A DNA stretch of 64,000 nucleotides, taken from Methylobacterium bullatum. Its GTDB lineage: Bacteria; Pseudomonadota; Alphaproteobacteria; Rhizobiales; Beijerinckiaceae. The notes below the pieces were generated by a model, which had not been told where the DNA came from, made no database searches, and saw only the letters and a program-made list of their open reading frames with translations. The stretch lies in assembly GCA_902712845.1 (NCBI GenBank), contig LR743504.1:2392001-2456000 (forward strand), read 5' to 3'. This document shows positions 38,066-46,613 of the stretch, piece by piece; within the stretch, counting starts at the first letter, position 1; each line of letters begins with the position of its first letter. A program made the position numbers and the translations under genes.

Positions 38066-38434
38066 ATGGCACACGCGCGCGCGCAATCACCCGAAGACCT
38101 TGCCCGTCTCTTCAATGAGCGGGCCAATGCCGGCGATGTGGAGGGATTGGTCGCCCTCTACGAACAGGATGCCGTGCTCGCCGTCGGCAAGATCGTGGCG
38201 ACGGGGCAGCGGGAGATCCGCACTTTCTACACAGACCTTCTCGCCCGTCGCTCCGAATTTCCGGCTGCGGAAGCGCTGCCCAGCATCCGCAACGGAGCGA
38301 TCGCGATGACCTTCGCGCGCCTGCCGAACGGCACGATCTCGGTCGAGACGGCGCGGCTGCAGGACGATGGCGGCTGGCTGTGGATCATCGACCAGTTGAA
38401 GATCAAGTCGGTGGCCGAGGGCAAGGCGGAATAG
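38066..38434 (+). CDS. SnoaL/DUF4440-type (NTF2-like) protein
   Basis: A 122-residue protein with the NTF2-like cone fold pattern: LARLFNERANAGDVEGLVALY then EQDAVLAVGKIVATGQREI, strands around IAMTFARLPNGTISVETARL and the closing GGWLWIIDQLKIK. Such proteins bind small hydrophobic ligands or act as isomerases/cyclases; no function can be assigned. ATG 38066 has GAGGAAGG upstream. It is the middle gene of the OsmC-NTF2-esterase run. Confidence 0.8.
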   Translation: MAHARAQSPEDLARLFNERANAGDVEGLVALYEQDAVLAVGKIVATGQREIRTFYTDLLARRSEFPAAEALPSIRNGAIAMTFARLPNGTISVETARLQDDGGWLWIIDQLKIKSVAEGKAE

Positions 38435-38468
38435 CGCTCACGAAACCAGCCGCCGGGAGATTCACCGT

Positions 38469-39164
38469 ATGCTCGATCCGCAACTCGCCGGTCGGCTCAC
38501 CTTCATGCATCGCTTTCCGAGCGTGGAACCGCTTCCCCCAGGTCGGCATCGGCTCGGCCTTTTCGACGGGCGCGATGCCATGCTGATCGTGCCGCCGGGG
38601 ATCGAGCCACGCCGTCCCACGCCGCTGGTCGTGCTCTTCCATGGCGGTGGCGGGAGCGCCGAGAAAATTCTGCCCATGCTGGAAGAGCACGCGGCGGTGC
38701 GCGGCTTCCTGCTTCTCGCCCCGCAATCCCTGTTCCCGACCTGGGATCTCGTCATCGGCGGTCATGGGCCGGACCGCGAACGGCTCGACCTCGCTTTGAC
38801 CGATGTGGCGTCGCGCTTCATGCTCGATCCGTTGCTCATCGTTTTCGCCGGCCATTCGGATGGGGGTAGTTACGCCCTCTCCGCCGGCCTCGCCAATGGC
38901 CATGTGGTGACCCATCTCATCGTGTCGTCGGCTGGGTTCCTGTCGGTGCACCTGCAATCCGGGTCGCCGCGCATCTTCCTCTCGCACGGGACACAAGACG
39001 AGCAGATCCCCATCGATCGCAGCGCGAGGGTGCATACCGCCCGCCTGAGGGAGGCCGGCTACGACGTGACGTCGGTGGAATATGACGGCCCGCATGCCTA
39101 CCAGCCGGCCAACGTGGCACAGGCCGTCGACTTCGTGTTCGGACCGGAGGGCGACCGTCCGTAG
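38469..39164 (+). CDS. Alpha/beta-hydrolase, PHB-depolymerase/phospholipase-like esterase
   Basis: A 231-residue serine hydrolase with oxyanion-hole segment VVLFHGGGGSAEKIL, nucleophile Ser in VFAGHSDGGSYAL, acid in LSHGTQDEQIPID and His in YDGPHAYQPA. It lacks a signal peptide, so is probably cytoplasmic. Substrate unknown; the closest general group is the LpqC/polyhydroxybutyrate depolymerase-like esterases. Its stop lies 24 bases from the stop of moeA (convergent), which marks the right edge of the accessory block. Confidence 0.82.
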   Translation: MLDPQLAGRLTFMHRFPSVEPLPPGRHRLGLFDGRDAMLIVPPGIEPRRPTPLVVLFHGGGGSAEKILPMLEEHAAVRGFLLLAPQSLFPTWDLVIGGHGPDRERLDLALTDVASRFMLDPLLIVFAGHSDGGSYALSAGLANGHVVTHLIVSSAGFLSVHLQSGSPRIFLSHGTQDEQIPIDRSARVHTARLREAGYDVTSVEYDGPHAYQPANVAQAVDFVFGPEGDRP

Positions 39165-39188
39165 AAGCCGATCACCGGCCGGCGTCGA

Positions 39189-40418
39189 TCAGAGCAGCGT
39201 CCGGTCCAGCCGGATGATCCGGCACGGGTCGCCGCGCTTTGCGGCCGGAGCGCCGGGCGGGCGCACGAGAAGCGCTTCGGACTGGCCGAGCACCGAGAGC
39301 ATCGAGGAATCCTGGCGCGTCTCGGCATGGACCGTGGGAAAGCCGCCCGCATTGGCCTCCACCCTCGCGCGCATGTAATCCTGGCGGATATCGTTGGCCG
39401 GCATGTCGGCGCCGAGAATCGCCGGCTCGCTGCGGTCGGCCCCGGCCTTGGGGTCGCCGAGAAGGGCGCGGATCGCGGGCACGACGAAGAGCAGGCCGCA
39501 GACCACGGCGGAGACCGGATTGCCCGGCAATCCGATCACCATCATGGGTCCGAGGCGCCCATGCATGAGGGGCTTGCCGGGGCGCAGGGCAACGCGCCAG
39601 AAGCCGAGTTCGAGGCCCTCGCGATGCAGGGCCGCCTGGACGAGGTCGTGATCTCCGACCGAGGCGCCGCCGAGAGTCACGAGGAGATCGGCTTTCGCGT
39701 CCCGCGTCCGTCCGAGGGCCGCTTCGAGGGATGTGAGGCTATCGCCGGCAATGCCGAGATCGATCGGTTCGGCGCCCGCCTCGCGGGCGAGGCTCGCCAC
39801 CGCCAACCCATTCGAGGCGACGATCTGGTCCCAGCGGGCCGGTTCGCCCGGCGCCACGAGTTCGTCGCCTGTCGCGAGGATCGCCACGCGCGGCTTACGG
39901 CGAACCGACAGGGTCGCGTGGCCGCCGGCCGCCGCGAGGGCGAGGCGGCGGGCATCCAGGCTCTCACCCGCGCGCATGAGGGGATCGCCGGCCCGGAAAT
40001 CGAGGCCCGGAACGCGGATGTGGCGCTTGGCGGCCACCGTCTCCGTGGCCGTGACCACGTCGTCGGAAACGTCGGCGTTCTCCTGGATGAGGATCGTGTC
40101 GGCCCCGGACGGAACCGGAGCCCCCGTGAGGATCCGCACCGTCTCGCCGGGGCCGATCGTACCGGAAAAGCCATGGCCCGCCGCGCTCATTCCGATGAGC
40201 CTCAGGGGCGCCGGAACGGTGGCGACATCCTCGGCGCGCACCGCGTAGCCATCCATGGCGGAAGCCGGGAAGGGCGGCTGGGTGCGCAAGGCGGCCACAT
40301 CCTCGGCCAGCGTCCGGCCAAAGGCCTCGGCCACCGCGACCGTCTCGGCCGCCACCGGCTCGGCAACACTGGCGAGGATGCGCGCGAGTGCCTCCTCCAC
40401 CGGAATGAGCGTGCTCAC
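39189..40418 (-). CDS. moeA: Molybdopterin molybdenumtransferase MoeA
   Basis: A 409-residue enzyme that inserts molybdate into adenylylated molybdopterin. Family segments are [13 protein letters not shown] near the N-terminus, [22 protein letters not shown] sequence ([18 protein letters not shown]), [11 protein letters not shown], and [17 protein letters not shown], followed by the C-terminal domain IV. The start is GTG 40418, overlapping the moaC stop (GTGA). Together with moaC it supplies molybdenum cofactor, needed for instance by formate dehydrogenases that would oxidise formate from oxalate; that link is inference. Confidence 0.95.
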   Translation of the reverse strand: MSTLIPVEEALARILASVAEPVAAETVAVAEAFGRTLAEDVAALRTQPPFPASAMDGYAVRAEDVATVPAPLRLIGMSAAGHGFSGTIGPGETVRILTGAPVPSGADTILIQENADVSDDVVTATETVAAKRHIRVPGLDFRAGDPLMRAGESLDARRLALAAAGGHATLSVRRKPRVAILATGDELVAPGEPARWDQIVASNGLAVASLAREAGAEPIDLGIAGDSLTSLEAALGRTRDAKADLLVTLGGASVGDHDLVQAALHREGLELGFWRVALRPGKPLMHGRLGPMMVIGLPGNPVSAVVCGLLFVVPAIRALLGDPKAGADRSEPAILGADMPANDIRQDYMRARVEANAGGFPTVHAETRQDSSMLSVLGQSEALLVRPPGAPAAKRGDPCRIIRLDRTLL

Positions 40419-40900
40419 GAGGCGTCCTCGGCACGGTACGAGCCGGACTTTCCGCCATCCTTGGCGAGCAGGTGAATGCCTTCGATCCGCATGCCGCGAT
40501 CGGCGGCCTTCACCATGTCGTAGATCGTCAGGCAGGCGACCGAGACGGCCGTGAGGGCCTCCATCTCGACCCCTGTCGGGCCGATCACCTTGACCTCAGC
40601 GGTGACGCGCAGGCCGGGCAGGGAATCGTCCGGCTCGCACTCCACCCGGACCTTTGAGATCAGGAGCGGATGGCAGAGCGGGATGAGCTCATGTGTGCGC
40701 TTCGAGGCCATGATGCCTGCGAGCCGCGCCGTGCCGATCACGTCGCCCTTCTTCGCATCGCCTTCGCGGATCAGGCGCAGGGTCTCGGGCAGCATCACCA
40801 CCACGCCCTGGGCGCGGGCAGTACGGGTGGTGGCGGCCTTGTCTGAGACGTCGACCATATTGGCGGCACCGGCCGCATCGAGATGCGTGAGCGCGCTCAT
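40415..40900 (-). CDS. moaC: Cyclic pyranopterin monophosphate synthase MoaC
   Basis: A 161-residue protein with [18 protein letters not shown] at the start, [13 protein letters not shown] in the middle and [20 protein letters not shown] near the end, all diagnostic. The catalytic Lys/Asp and His residues (CHPL; DMVKAAD) are present. It converts the MoaA product into cPMP in molybdenum-cofactor synthesis. The start overlaps the trpC stop (ATGA), and its end overlaps moeA, so the genes are translationally coupled. Confidence 0.97.
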   Translation of the reverse strand: MSALTHLDAAGAANMVDVSDKAATTRTARAQGVVVMLPETLRLIREGDAKKGDVIGTARLAGIMASKRTHELIPLCHPLLISKVRVECEPDDSLPGLRVTAEVKVIGPTGVEMEALTAVSVACLTIYDMVKAADRGMRIEGIHLLAKDGGKSGSYRAEDAS

Positions 40901-41769
40901 TTGCCGGCCTTGCCGAAGAGCAGGCGTTTCGTCGCCTTGGTCACGTCCGCTTCGCGCATCAAGCTCTCGCCGACGAGGATGGTGCGGAGACCGCCCTTCT
41001 CCAGGCGAAGGACGTCGGCGTGGCCGGTGATTCCGCTCTCGGCGACGGCGATACGGTCGGACGGCACACCTTTGGCCACGCGGATCGCCGTATCGAAGGA
41101 GACCTCGAAGGTCTTCAGGTCGCGGTTGTTGATGCCGAGAAGCCGGGTGCCCAGCGGAATGGCGCGGGCGAGTTCTTCCTCGTCATGGACCTCGACCAGA
41201 ACATCCATGCCTAGATCGTGCGCGGTCTCGACGATGGCCAGCGCCTCGTCGTCGTCGAGGCACGCCATGATGGCCAAAACGCAATCGGCGCCCCAGGCCC
41301 GCGCCTCGAACACTTGGTACGGCTCGAACAAAAAGTCCTTGCGGAGCACCGGCAGCGAACAGGCGTCCCGTGCCTCGGTGAGGTATTCCGGCTTGCCCTG
41401 GAAAGAGGGCGTGTCGGTGAGCACCGACAAGCAGGTGGCGCCACCCGCCTCGTAGGCGGCGGCGAGGGTAGCGGGGTCGAAATCCTCGCGGATCAGGCCC
41501 TTGGACGGAGAGGCCTTCTTCACCTCGGCGATGAGGGCGGGACGCCCTTCCGCGATATGAGCGGCGATGGCATCGGCGAAGGGGCGGACGGGCGCGGCCT
41601 TCTCGATGCGCTTCTCGAGCTTCGCGAGCGGTACGCGCAGCTTGGCTTCGGCGATCTCACGGCGCTTGTAGGCCTCGATCCGCGAGAGCACGTCTCGCCG
41701 GTCGGTGGCGGCCGGTGCCGCAACCACGTCCGCCACGGGTTTCGCCTCGCTCATCGGGGCCTCTTTCAT
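40897..41769 (-). CDS. trpC: Indole-3-glycerol phosphate synthase
   Basis: A 290-residue TIM-barrel enzyme of tryptophan synthesis. [20 protein letters not shown] carries the catalytic Lys and phosphate contacts; [18 protein letters not shown] and [13 protein letters not shown] are the next conserved strands; VAESGI and GESLMR form the phosphate-binding end. The start at 41769 overlaps trpD by four bases (ATGA). An internal ATG at 41754 with GAGG ahead may be the real start. It is not fused to TrpF, which is missing from this operon. Confidence 0.96.
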   Translation of the reverse strand: MKEAPMSEAKPVADVVAAPAATDRRDVLSRIEAYKRREIAEAKLRVPLAKLEKRIEKAAPVRPFADAIAAHIAEGRPALIAEVKKASPSKGLIREDFDPATLAAAYEAGGATCLSVLTDTPSFQGKPEYLTEARDACSLPVLRKDFLFEPYQVFEARAWGADCVLAIMACLDDDEALAIVETAHDLGMDVLVEVHDEEELARAIPLGTRLLGINNRDLKTFEVSFDTAIRVAKGVPSDRIAVAESGITGHADVLRLEKGGLRTILVGESLMREADVTKATKRLLFGKAGK

Positions 41770-42779
41770 GTGTTGGAGACCGCGACGAGACGCGCGAGGG
41801 TCGCCCTGGCCGCGCCATCGTCGATGGCGGATGCCGCACGCGCCACGCCTTCCGCCAGATTCTGAGCGGAACCGGCGACGACGAGGCCGGCCCCCGCATT
41901 GAGAACGGCGATGTCGCGATAGGCGTTGCGCTCGCCCGCGAGGACGGCGTTCAGCGCATGCGCGTTATGGTCGGGATCGCCCCCGCGCAGATCCTCGAGG
42001 GTCCAGAGCGGCAGGCCGACGTCGCGCGGATCGATGGTGAAACGGCCGATCCGCCCGTCCTCCAGGGTGACCACCGGCGTCGGGCCGGTGACGGTGATCT
42101 CGTCGAGCCCGTCCGACCCGTGCACCGTCCAGACCCGCGTGCTGCCCAGTTCGCCCAGCACACGCGTCAGGGGTTCGGCCCATGCCTCGGTGGAGACGCC
42201 CAGAAGCTGGCGCTCGACACCGGCCGGATTCGAGAGCGGCCCCAATAGGTTGAAGATCGTCCGCGTCGGCAGTTCGGAGCGCACCGGCGCCACGTGGCGC
42301 ATGGCGCCGTGATGGGTCTGGGCGAACATGAAGCAGAGGCCGGCCTGCGCGAGGCAGCGGGCCAGCCCGGCCGGGTCGAGACCGATTTTGACCCCAAGCG
42401 AGACGAGGACGTCGGCCGCACCCGAGCGCGATGTGGCCGCGCGGTTGCCGTGCTTGGCCACGGGCACGCCGCAGGCGGCCGTGAGAATCGCGGCGAGAGT
42501 CGAGACGTTGTAGCTGCCCGAATGGTCGCCGCCGGTGCCGACGATGTCGATGGCGCCGGGAACCGGGGCCACGCGCACCATCCGCGCCCGCATGGCCTCC
42601 ACCGCGCCGACGATCTCGTCCTCGGCTTCGCCGCGGACCTTCAGGGCGATGAGGAAGGCGCTGGCCTGGACCGGCGTCACCTCGCCCGAGAGCAGGTCGT
42701 CGAAGGCGGCGCGCGCCTCCGCCCGGTCGAGACTCGACCCGGCCGCGACTTTCGCGAGGAGCGGCTTGAAAGTGTCCAT
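41766..42779 (-). CDS. trpD: Anthranilate phosphoribosyltransferase
   Basis: A 337-residue type III phosphoribosyltransferase: [17 protein letters not shown] is the PRPP/anthranilate loop, [17 protein letters not shown] the second conserved segment, and [14 protein letters not shown] the third. It joins anthranilate to PRPP. It lies 34 bases downstream of trpG and overlaps trpC by four bases. Confidence 0.97.
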   Translation of the reverse strand: MDTFKPLLAKVAAGSSLDRAEARAAFDDLLSGEVTPVQASAFLIALKVRGEAEDEIVGAVEAMRARMVRVAPVPGAIDIVGTGGDHSGSYNVSTLAAILTAACGVPVAKHGNRAATSRSGAADVLVSLGVKIGLDPAGLARCLAQAGLCFMFAQTHHGAMRHVAPVRSELPTRTIFNLLGPLSNPAGVERQLLGVSTEAWAEPLTRVLGELGSTRVWTVHGSDGLDEITVTGPTPVVTLEDGRIGRFTIDPRDVGLPLWTLEDLRGGDPDHNAHALNAVLAGERNAYRDIAVLNAGAGLVVAGSAQNLAEGVARAASAIDDGAARATLARLVAVSNT

Positions 42780-42813
42780 GGCTCGAAAGCGTCAATCAAA
42801 ATTGATCGATGCG

Positions 42814-43428
42814 TCAATGCACGCCGGACCCGCGCTTGTCACGTGTTGCGTTCCATGCGGCGGCGATGTCGAGGAAGTTACGCAGGATCTGCGAGCCGTG
42901 ATGCGACAGGATGCTCTCCGGGTGGAACTGCACGCCGTGGACCGGCAGTGTGGCGTGTTCCAGCGCCATGATGAGCCCGTCCGCCTCGGCGGTGACGACG
43001 AGATCCTGCGGACACCCGCCACGCTCCACCACGAGCGAGTGATAGCGCGTGGCATCGAAGGGGCCATTCAGTCCGCGAAAGACCCCCGTTGCCCTGTGGG
43101 TAATGATCGAGACCTTGCCATGCATGGGCTTTGGCGCGCGCACCACGTCGCCGCCGAAGGCCTGCCCGATCGCCTGGAGGCCGAGGCAGACTCCGAAGAT
43201 CGGCACCTCGCCCGAGAGGTCGCGCACCACGTCGAGGCAGATGCCGGCCTCGTTGGGCGTGCACGGCCCCGGCGACAGCACCACCGCATCGGGGGCGCGC
43301 TCGCGGATCTCGTCGATGGTGATCTGGTCGTTGCGCACGACATCGATCGATCCGCAAAGCGGCCCGATGAGATGCACGAGATTCCAGGTGAAGGAATCGT
43401 AATTGTCGATGACGAGGACGTTGGCCAT
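42814..43428 (-). CDS. trpG: Anthranilate synthase component II (glutamine amidotransferase)
   Basis: A 204-residue class I amidotransferase. VLVIDNYDSFTWNLVHLIG is the standard N-terminus, the nucleophile Cys lies in VFGVCLGLQAIGQAFGG-type sequence (FGVCLGLQAIG), and the His/Glu pair lies in VQFHPESILS. It feeds ammonia to TrpE. ATG 43428 was chosen; the open frame continues 36 codons upstream without family sequence. GGAGACC lies upstream. TrpE is 3.2 kb upstream on the same strand, separated by an accessory patch. Confidence 0.96.
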   Translation of the reverse strand: MANVLVIDNYDSFTWNLVHLIGPLCGSIDVVRNDQITIDEIRERAPDAVVLSPGPCTPNEAGICLDVVRDLSGEVPIFGVCLGLQAIGQAFGGDVVRAPKPMHGKVSIITHRATGVFRGLNGPFDATRYHSLVVERGGCPQDLVVTAEADGLIMALEHATLPVHGVQFHPESILSHHGSQILRNFLDIAAAWNATRDKRGSGVH

Positions 43429-43502
43429 GATCGCGCTTCTCTTGGTCTCCCTCGTGTGACGAGGTGAAGGAGGAGGGTCAAGCCTCCTGGCCTCGCGTCC
43501 TA

Positions 43503-44855
43503 TCAATGCGGATCGCTCGGTGGCATGGCGCGGCACAATGCGAAGCCTATGGCTCCGGCCGCCGCGATCACCGCCATGACGGCGGCGAGGCCGCCTGTCG
43601 CGAAGGCGAGCGCATTGATGGTGACGCCAAGGCTACCCCCGAGGAACGTCCCGGCATTGACGAGGCCGGAGCTCAGCCCCGCACTCTCCGGAGGCAGGGC
43701 GGCTAAAGCAAGACGTGGTGCAGTGGCATAGGGGAGTGCGAGGCCCGCTCCGATGAGCAGAAGTCCGATAGCGAGTGGAACGATCGCCTCGTCCTCGGCC
43801 GCTAGCGCGACGACTGGGCTCGCCCCGACGATGCCCAGCATCGCCACCATCATCGAGCGGCGCGGACCGAAGCGACGCACCAGAACGGGTGCGAGGAGCG
43901 AAACGGCGAGCAACCCGGCGCTCATCGGTAGTGTGGCGAGGCCGGCCTCCACCGGGGTGAGCGCCAGTCCAACCGATCCCTGCAGATCGAGGTTGAGGAA
44001 CATCAGCAGGGGGAGGATGCAGAACATGGCGACCGCACCGGTTGCGGTCGCGCGCAGGAAAGCGGGATGCGTGAGCACGTGGAGGTCGACGAACGGGTCC
44101 GCCCGGCGTCGCTCGGCCCTGATGAAGAGGACGAGGGACCCAATCGCGACGGCGGCGGGCACGAGGCAGCGCGCGGGCTCTTCGAACACCGCCCGCACTC
44201 CCTGCAATGCCACGATCGCGGCGACCATCAGGATCGCCAGCAGGACAAATCCGACGTGGTCGAAGCGGGGAGGGGATCCGTTCCCCGGAGGCGCCCGTAT
44301 CGGTGCCGAAAGAACGATGCCGATGGCGGCGCCGAGCATCGCCGCGCCGTTCAGCCAGAAGATGTCACGCCATTCCAGAAAGTGGGTGAGCGTGCCCCCG
44401 ATCAGCGGTCCCAGACTGAAGCCGAGCATCAGGAACCCGGCCCAGGCTCCAATCGCTGCCACGCGCGCTTCGACGGGTACCGCTCGGCCAACGAGGGTCA
44501 ACGTTCCCGGAACGGCGAAGGCGGCCGCTACGCCCTGAAGCGCCCGGCCGGCGAGGAGCCAGGATGCCGCAGCGGCGAGCACGATGACGAAGGACGACAC
44601 AGTGAAGAGAACGAGTCCCGCCAGGGCGATGCGGCCGGCACCCATTCGGTCTGCCAGCTTGCCGCCGAGGATGATGAAAGCCGCCGAAGCCAGGAGATAG
44701 GCGTTCACCGCCCATTCCACCTCGATCCCGCTGAGAGCGAGGTCGCTGCGCATCGTCGGCAGGGCGGCCATGATCGCGGTGCCGTTGGAACCGAGGCAGA
44801 GCATGCCGAGGCAGGACGCGGCGACGACGACGCGGCCCCTTGCAGCCTCCTCCAC
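43503..44855 (-). CDS. MFS transporter, DHA2-type drug exporter
   Basis: A 450-residue protein with about 14 hydrophobic segments, typical of the DHA2 (EmrB/QacA) group. Motif A is seen in ILGGKLADRMGAGRIALAG, motif B/C-like sequence in WLLAGRALQGVAAAFAVPG and LGFSLGPLIGGTL. It probably exports drugs or toxic compounds by proton antiport. The GTG start at 44855 lies 3 bases after the esterase stop; there is little room for a binding site, so translation is probably coupled to that gene. An internal Met at residue 18 is an alternative. It ends 75 bases before trpG. Confidence 0.85.
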   Translation of the reverse strand: MEEAARGRVVVAASCLGMLCLGSNGTAIMAALPTMRSDLALSGIEVEWAVNAYLLASAAFIILGGKLADRMGAGRIALAGLVLFTVSSFVIVLAAAASWLLAGRALQGVAAAFAVPGTLTLVGRAVPVEARVAAIGAWAGFLMLGFSLGPLIGGTLTHFLEWRDIFWLNGAAMLGAAIGIVLSAPIRAPPGNGSPPRFDHVGFVLLAILMVAAIVALQGVRAVFEEPARCLVPAAVAIGSLVLFIRAERRRADPFVDLHVLTHPAFLRATATGAVAMFCILPLLMFLNLDLQGSVGLALTPVEAGLATLPMSAGLLAVSLLAPVLVRRFGPRRSMMVAMLGIVGASPVVALAAEDEAIVPLAIGLLLIGAGLALPYATAPRLALAALPPESAGLSSGLVNAGTFLGGSLGVTINALAFATGGLAAVMAVIAAAGAIGFALCRAMPPSDPH

Positions 44856-44858
44856 CGG

Positions 44859-45746
44859 TCAGGATTCCAGATGCGCGCGGATGAAGGCACCGGCGCTCGC
44901 CAGCGATTGCCGCCCCTCGGCAAGCTGCGGATAGAACATGTGCCAGGCGTGAATCATGTGCGGCCAGACTTGGAGCGTCACGGCGACGTCCGCCGAGGCG
45001 GCCACCTCGGCGAGGCGAAGGGAATCGTCCAGCAGGGTCTCGGCGCTGCCGACCTGAATCAGCATTGGCGGCAGGCCGACAAGGTCGGCGTGAAGCGGGG
45101 AGATCAGCGGGGTCGCCGCGTCCTTTCCTGCGCAATAGGCCTCCGCGAGTTCCGTCAGGTATCCCCGCTGGATCAGGGGATCGACCGCCGCCTTGGTGTC
45201 CATGCTGGCGCCGGTCATCTCCAGATCGACCCAGGGCGACATCAGCCAAAGACAACGTGGCAGCGGCAGACCGGCATCACGCAGCGAGAGGGCCGTCGCG
45301 ACGGCAAGTCCGCCGCCAGCGCTCTCCCCGGACAGGACGATGTTCCCGGGGCTGACGCCCGATTCGAGGAGGAAGCGGTAACCCGCCAGGGCGTCGTCGA
45401 GAGCCGCGGGAAACGGATGTTCCGGCGCGAGCCGGTAATCCAGGGCCAGCGTGCGCGCTCCGGCGGCACGGCCCGTCTCGGCCATCATGTGCCGGTGACT
45501 GTTGAGCGAGCCGGACACGTATCCGCCGCCATGCAGGAACAGGACGACGCGTGTCTGGTCCGCCCCTGGGCTCACGGTCCATTCGGCCGCCACCCCGCCC
45601 GCATCCACTGGCACGACTGTCACATTGGGGGGAACAGGATAATGCGCGCCGAACCCGTCGAGCCGCTCACGGCGCTCGGCGAGATTCGATGACCGTGGAC
45701 TGGCCGCGAGGAGATCCCTGATGGCATCGATCTCGGTCCCAGCCAT
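44859..45746 (-). CDS. Alpha/beta-hydrolase fold-3 esterase (HSL family)
   Basis: A 295-residue hormone-sensitive-lipase-type esterase: oxyanion motif VVLFLHGGGYVSGS, LDYRLAPEHPFPAALDD, nucleophile Ser in VLSGESAGGGLAV, and His in WPHMIHAWHMF near the C-terminus. ATG 45746 (MAGTEIDAI) follows GGGAGAG; a longer start 16 codons upstream is less likely. It is coupled to the DHA2 exporter downstream, so the pair may detoxify and export an ester or lactone compound (inference). Confidence 0.88.
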   Translation of the reverse strand: MAGTEIDAIRDLLAASPRSSNLAERRERLDGFGAHYPVPPNVTVVPVDAGGVAAEWTVSPGADQTRVVLFLHGGGYVSGSLNSHRHMMAETGRAAGARTLALDYRLAPEHPFPAALDDALAGYRFLLESGVSPGNIVLSGESAGGGLAVATALSLRDAGLPLPRCLWLMSPWVDLEMTGASMDTKAAVDPLIQRGYLTELAEAYCAGKDAATPLISPLHADLVGLPPMLIQVGSAETLLDDSLRLAEVAASADVAVTLQVWPHMIHAWHMFYPQLAEGRQSLASAGAFIRAHLES

Positions 45747-45937
45747 CACGCTCTCCCACCTTGCGATGTGATCATGCGATATCGACGGACACATGCAAGC
45801 GGAGTTCGCAGACTATCCGAAATGGACGTCCAACCCTGAAACATGGGAGTAATCCTTCACGACGGTGGCTCTACACCGAGTGACCCGGAAGGCTCGGGCC
45901 GACTTGGCCGGGCGTCGTCGGGACCGAGTTGCTACAT

Positions 45938-46609
45938 ATGACGCGTTTCTTCCAACGGCGCCGGTCACTGATTGTGGTGCTGCTCGTTCTACTGATTTGG
46001 CTCAGCGGGTTCGCGATTTGGTCGAATGAGATAACCAGCGCTCCTCTGGATGAGCCCATCTCGCTCTCGCCGGCCGGACACGTGGAACAAACCATTCGAG
46101 TCAGGATGGAGGGCCCTCACGAACTGAGCTTCAAGTTTGCGATTGGCACACGCCCACGTAAGCAAGCGATGGCACTAATCGGCCGATACTCGCCTTTCGG
46201 AAAGGATGGACAGCGTACCCGACCGTCAGGAATAGACGTTCCCATACAATGGTCGCTATCCACTCCCTCTGGACAAACCGTGGCGTCAGGCGAGGGGAGT
46301 ACTTTTGGCAGAGACGGTTATAGCGAGACGGAGATATACAGAATTATCACCAGGTCTATAACGCTTGCGCCTGGATATTATCAGTTCGGGGCAGTCATTT
46401 CTCGCGATCTGCCTGAAACGGACGGGATAATTGCACGTCTGCAACTTGCTTTGCCGGGGCGCAAGATATCATTCGGTTGGGAAAGCGACCTTTTGTTTTG
46501 AGGCGGCGCGGTAAACTATCTGTTCATTGGCCCTTTTTTGCTTGTTCTGGCGTTTATCCTCGCGGGCCTGGAACTGCGCCATTGGCTGGCCTCCCGCCGA
46601 AACCAATGA
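45938..46609 (+). pseudogene. Two-helix membrane protein interrupted by an in-frame TGA
   Basis: From ATG 45938 the frame encodes 187 residues: an N-terminal helix (LIVVLLVLLIWLSGFAIW) and an exported beta-rich domain (VEQTIRVRMEGPHELSFKF, SITLAPGYYQFGAVI). It then meets TGA at 46499-46501. The same frame continues without a break for 35 codons to TGA 46607-46609 and encodes a second helix (NYLFIGPFLLVLAFILAGL) and a basic tail (RHWLASRRNQ), the expected C-terminal anchor. TGG (Trp) to TGA is the simplest change. Codon use is unlike its neighbours (ATA, AGA, TTG), suggesting foreign origin. No family was recognised. A 187-residue single-anchor protein may still be made. Confidence 0.65.
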
Positions 46610-46613
46610 ATCC

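Noticed and set aside
23989..39188. Oxalate block considered as a typical mobile island or transposon
   Set aside because: No transposase, integrase, terminal repeats or tRNA target was seen at either edge; only an insertion relative to common gene order can be argued.
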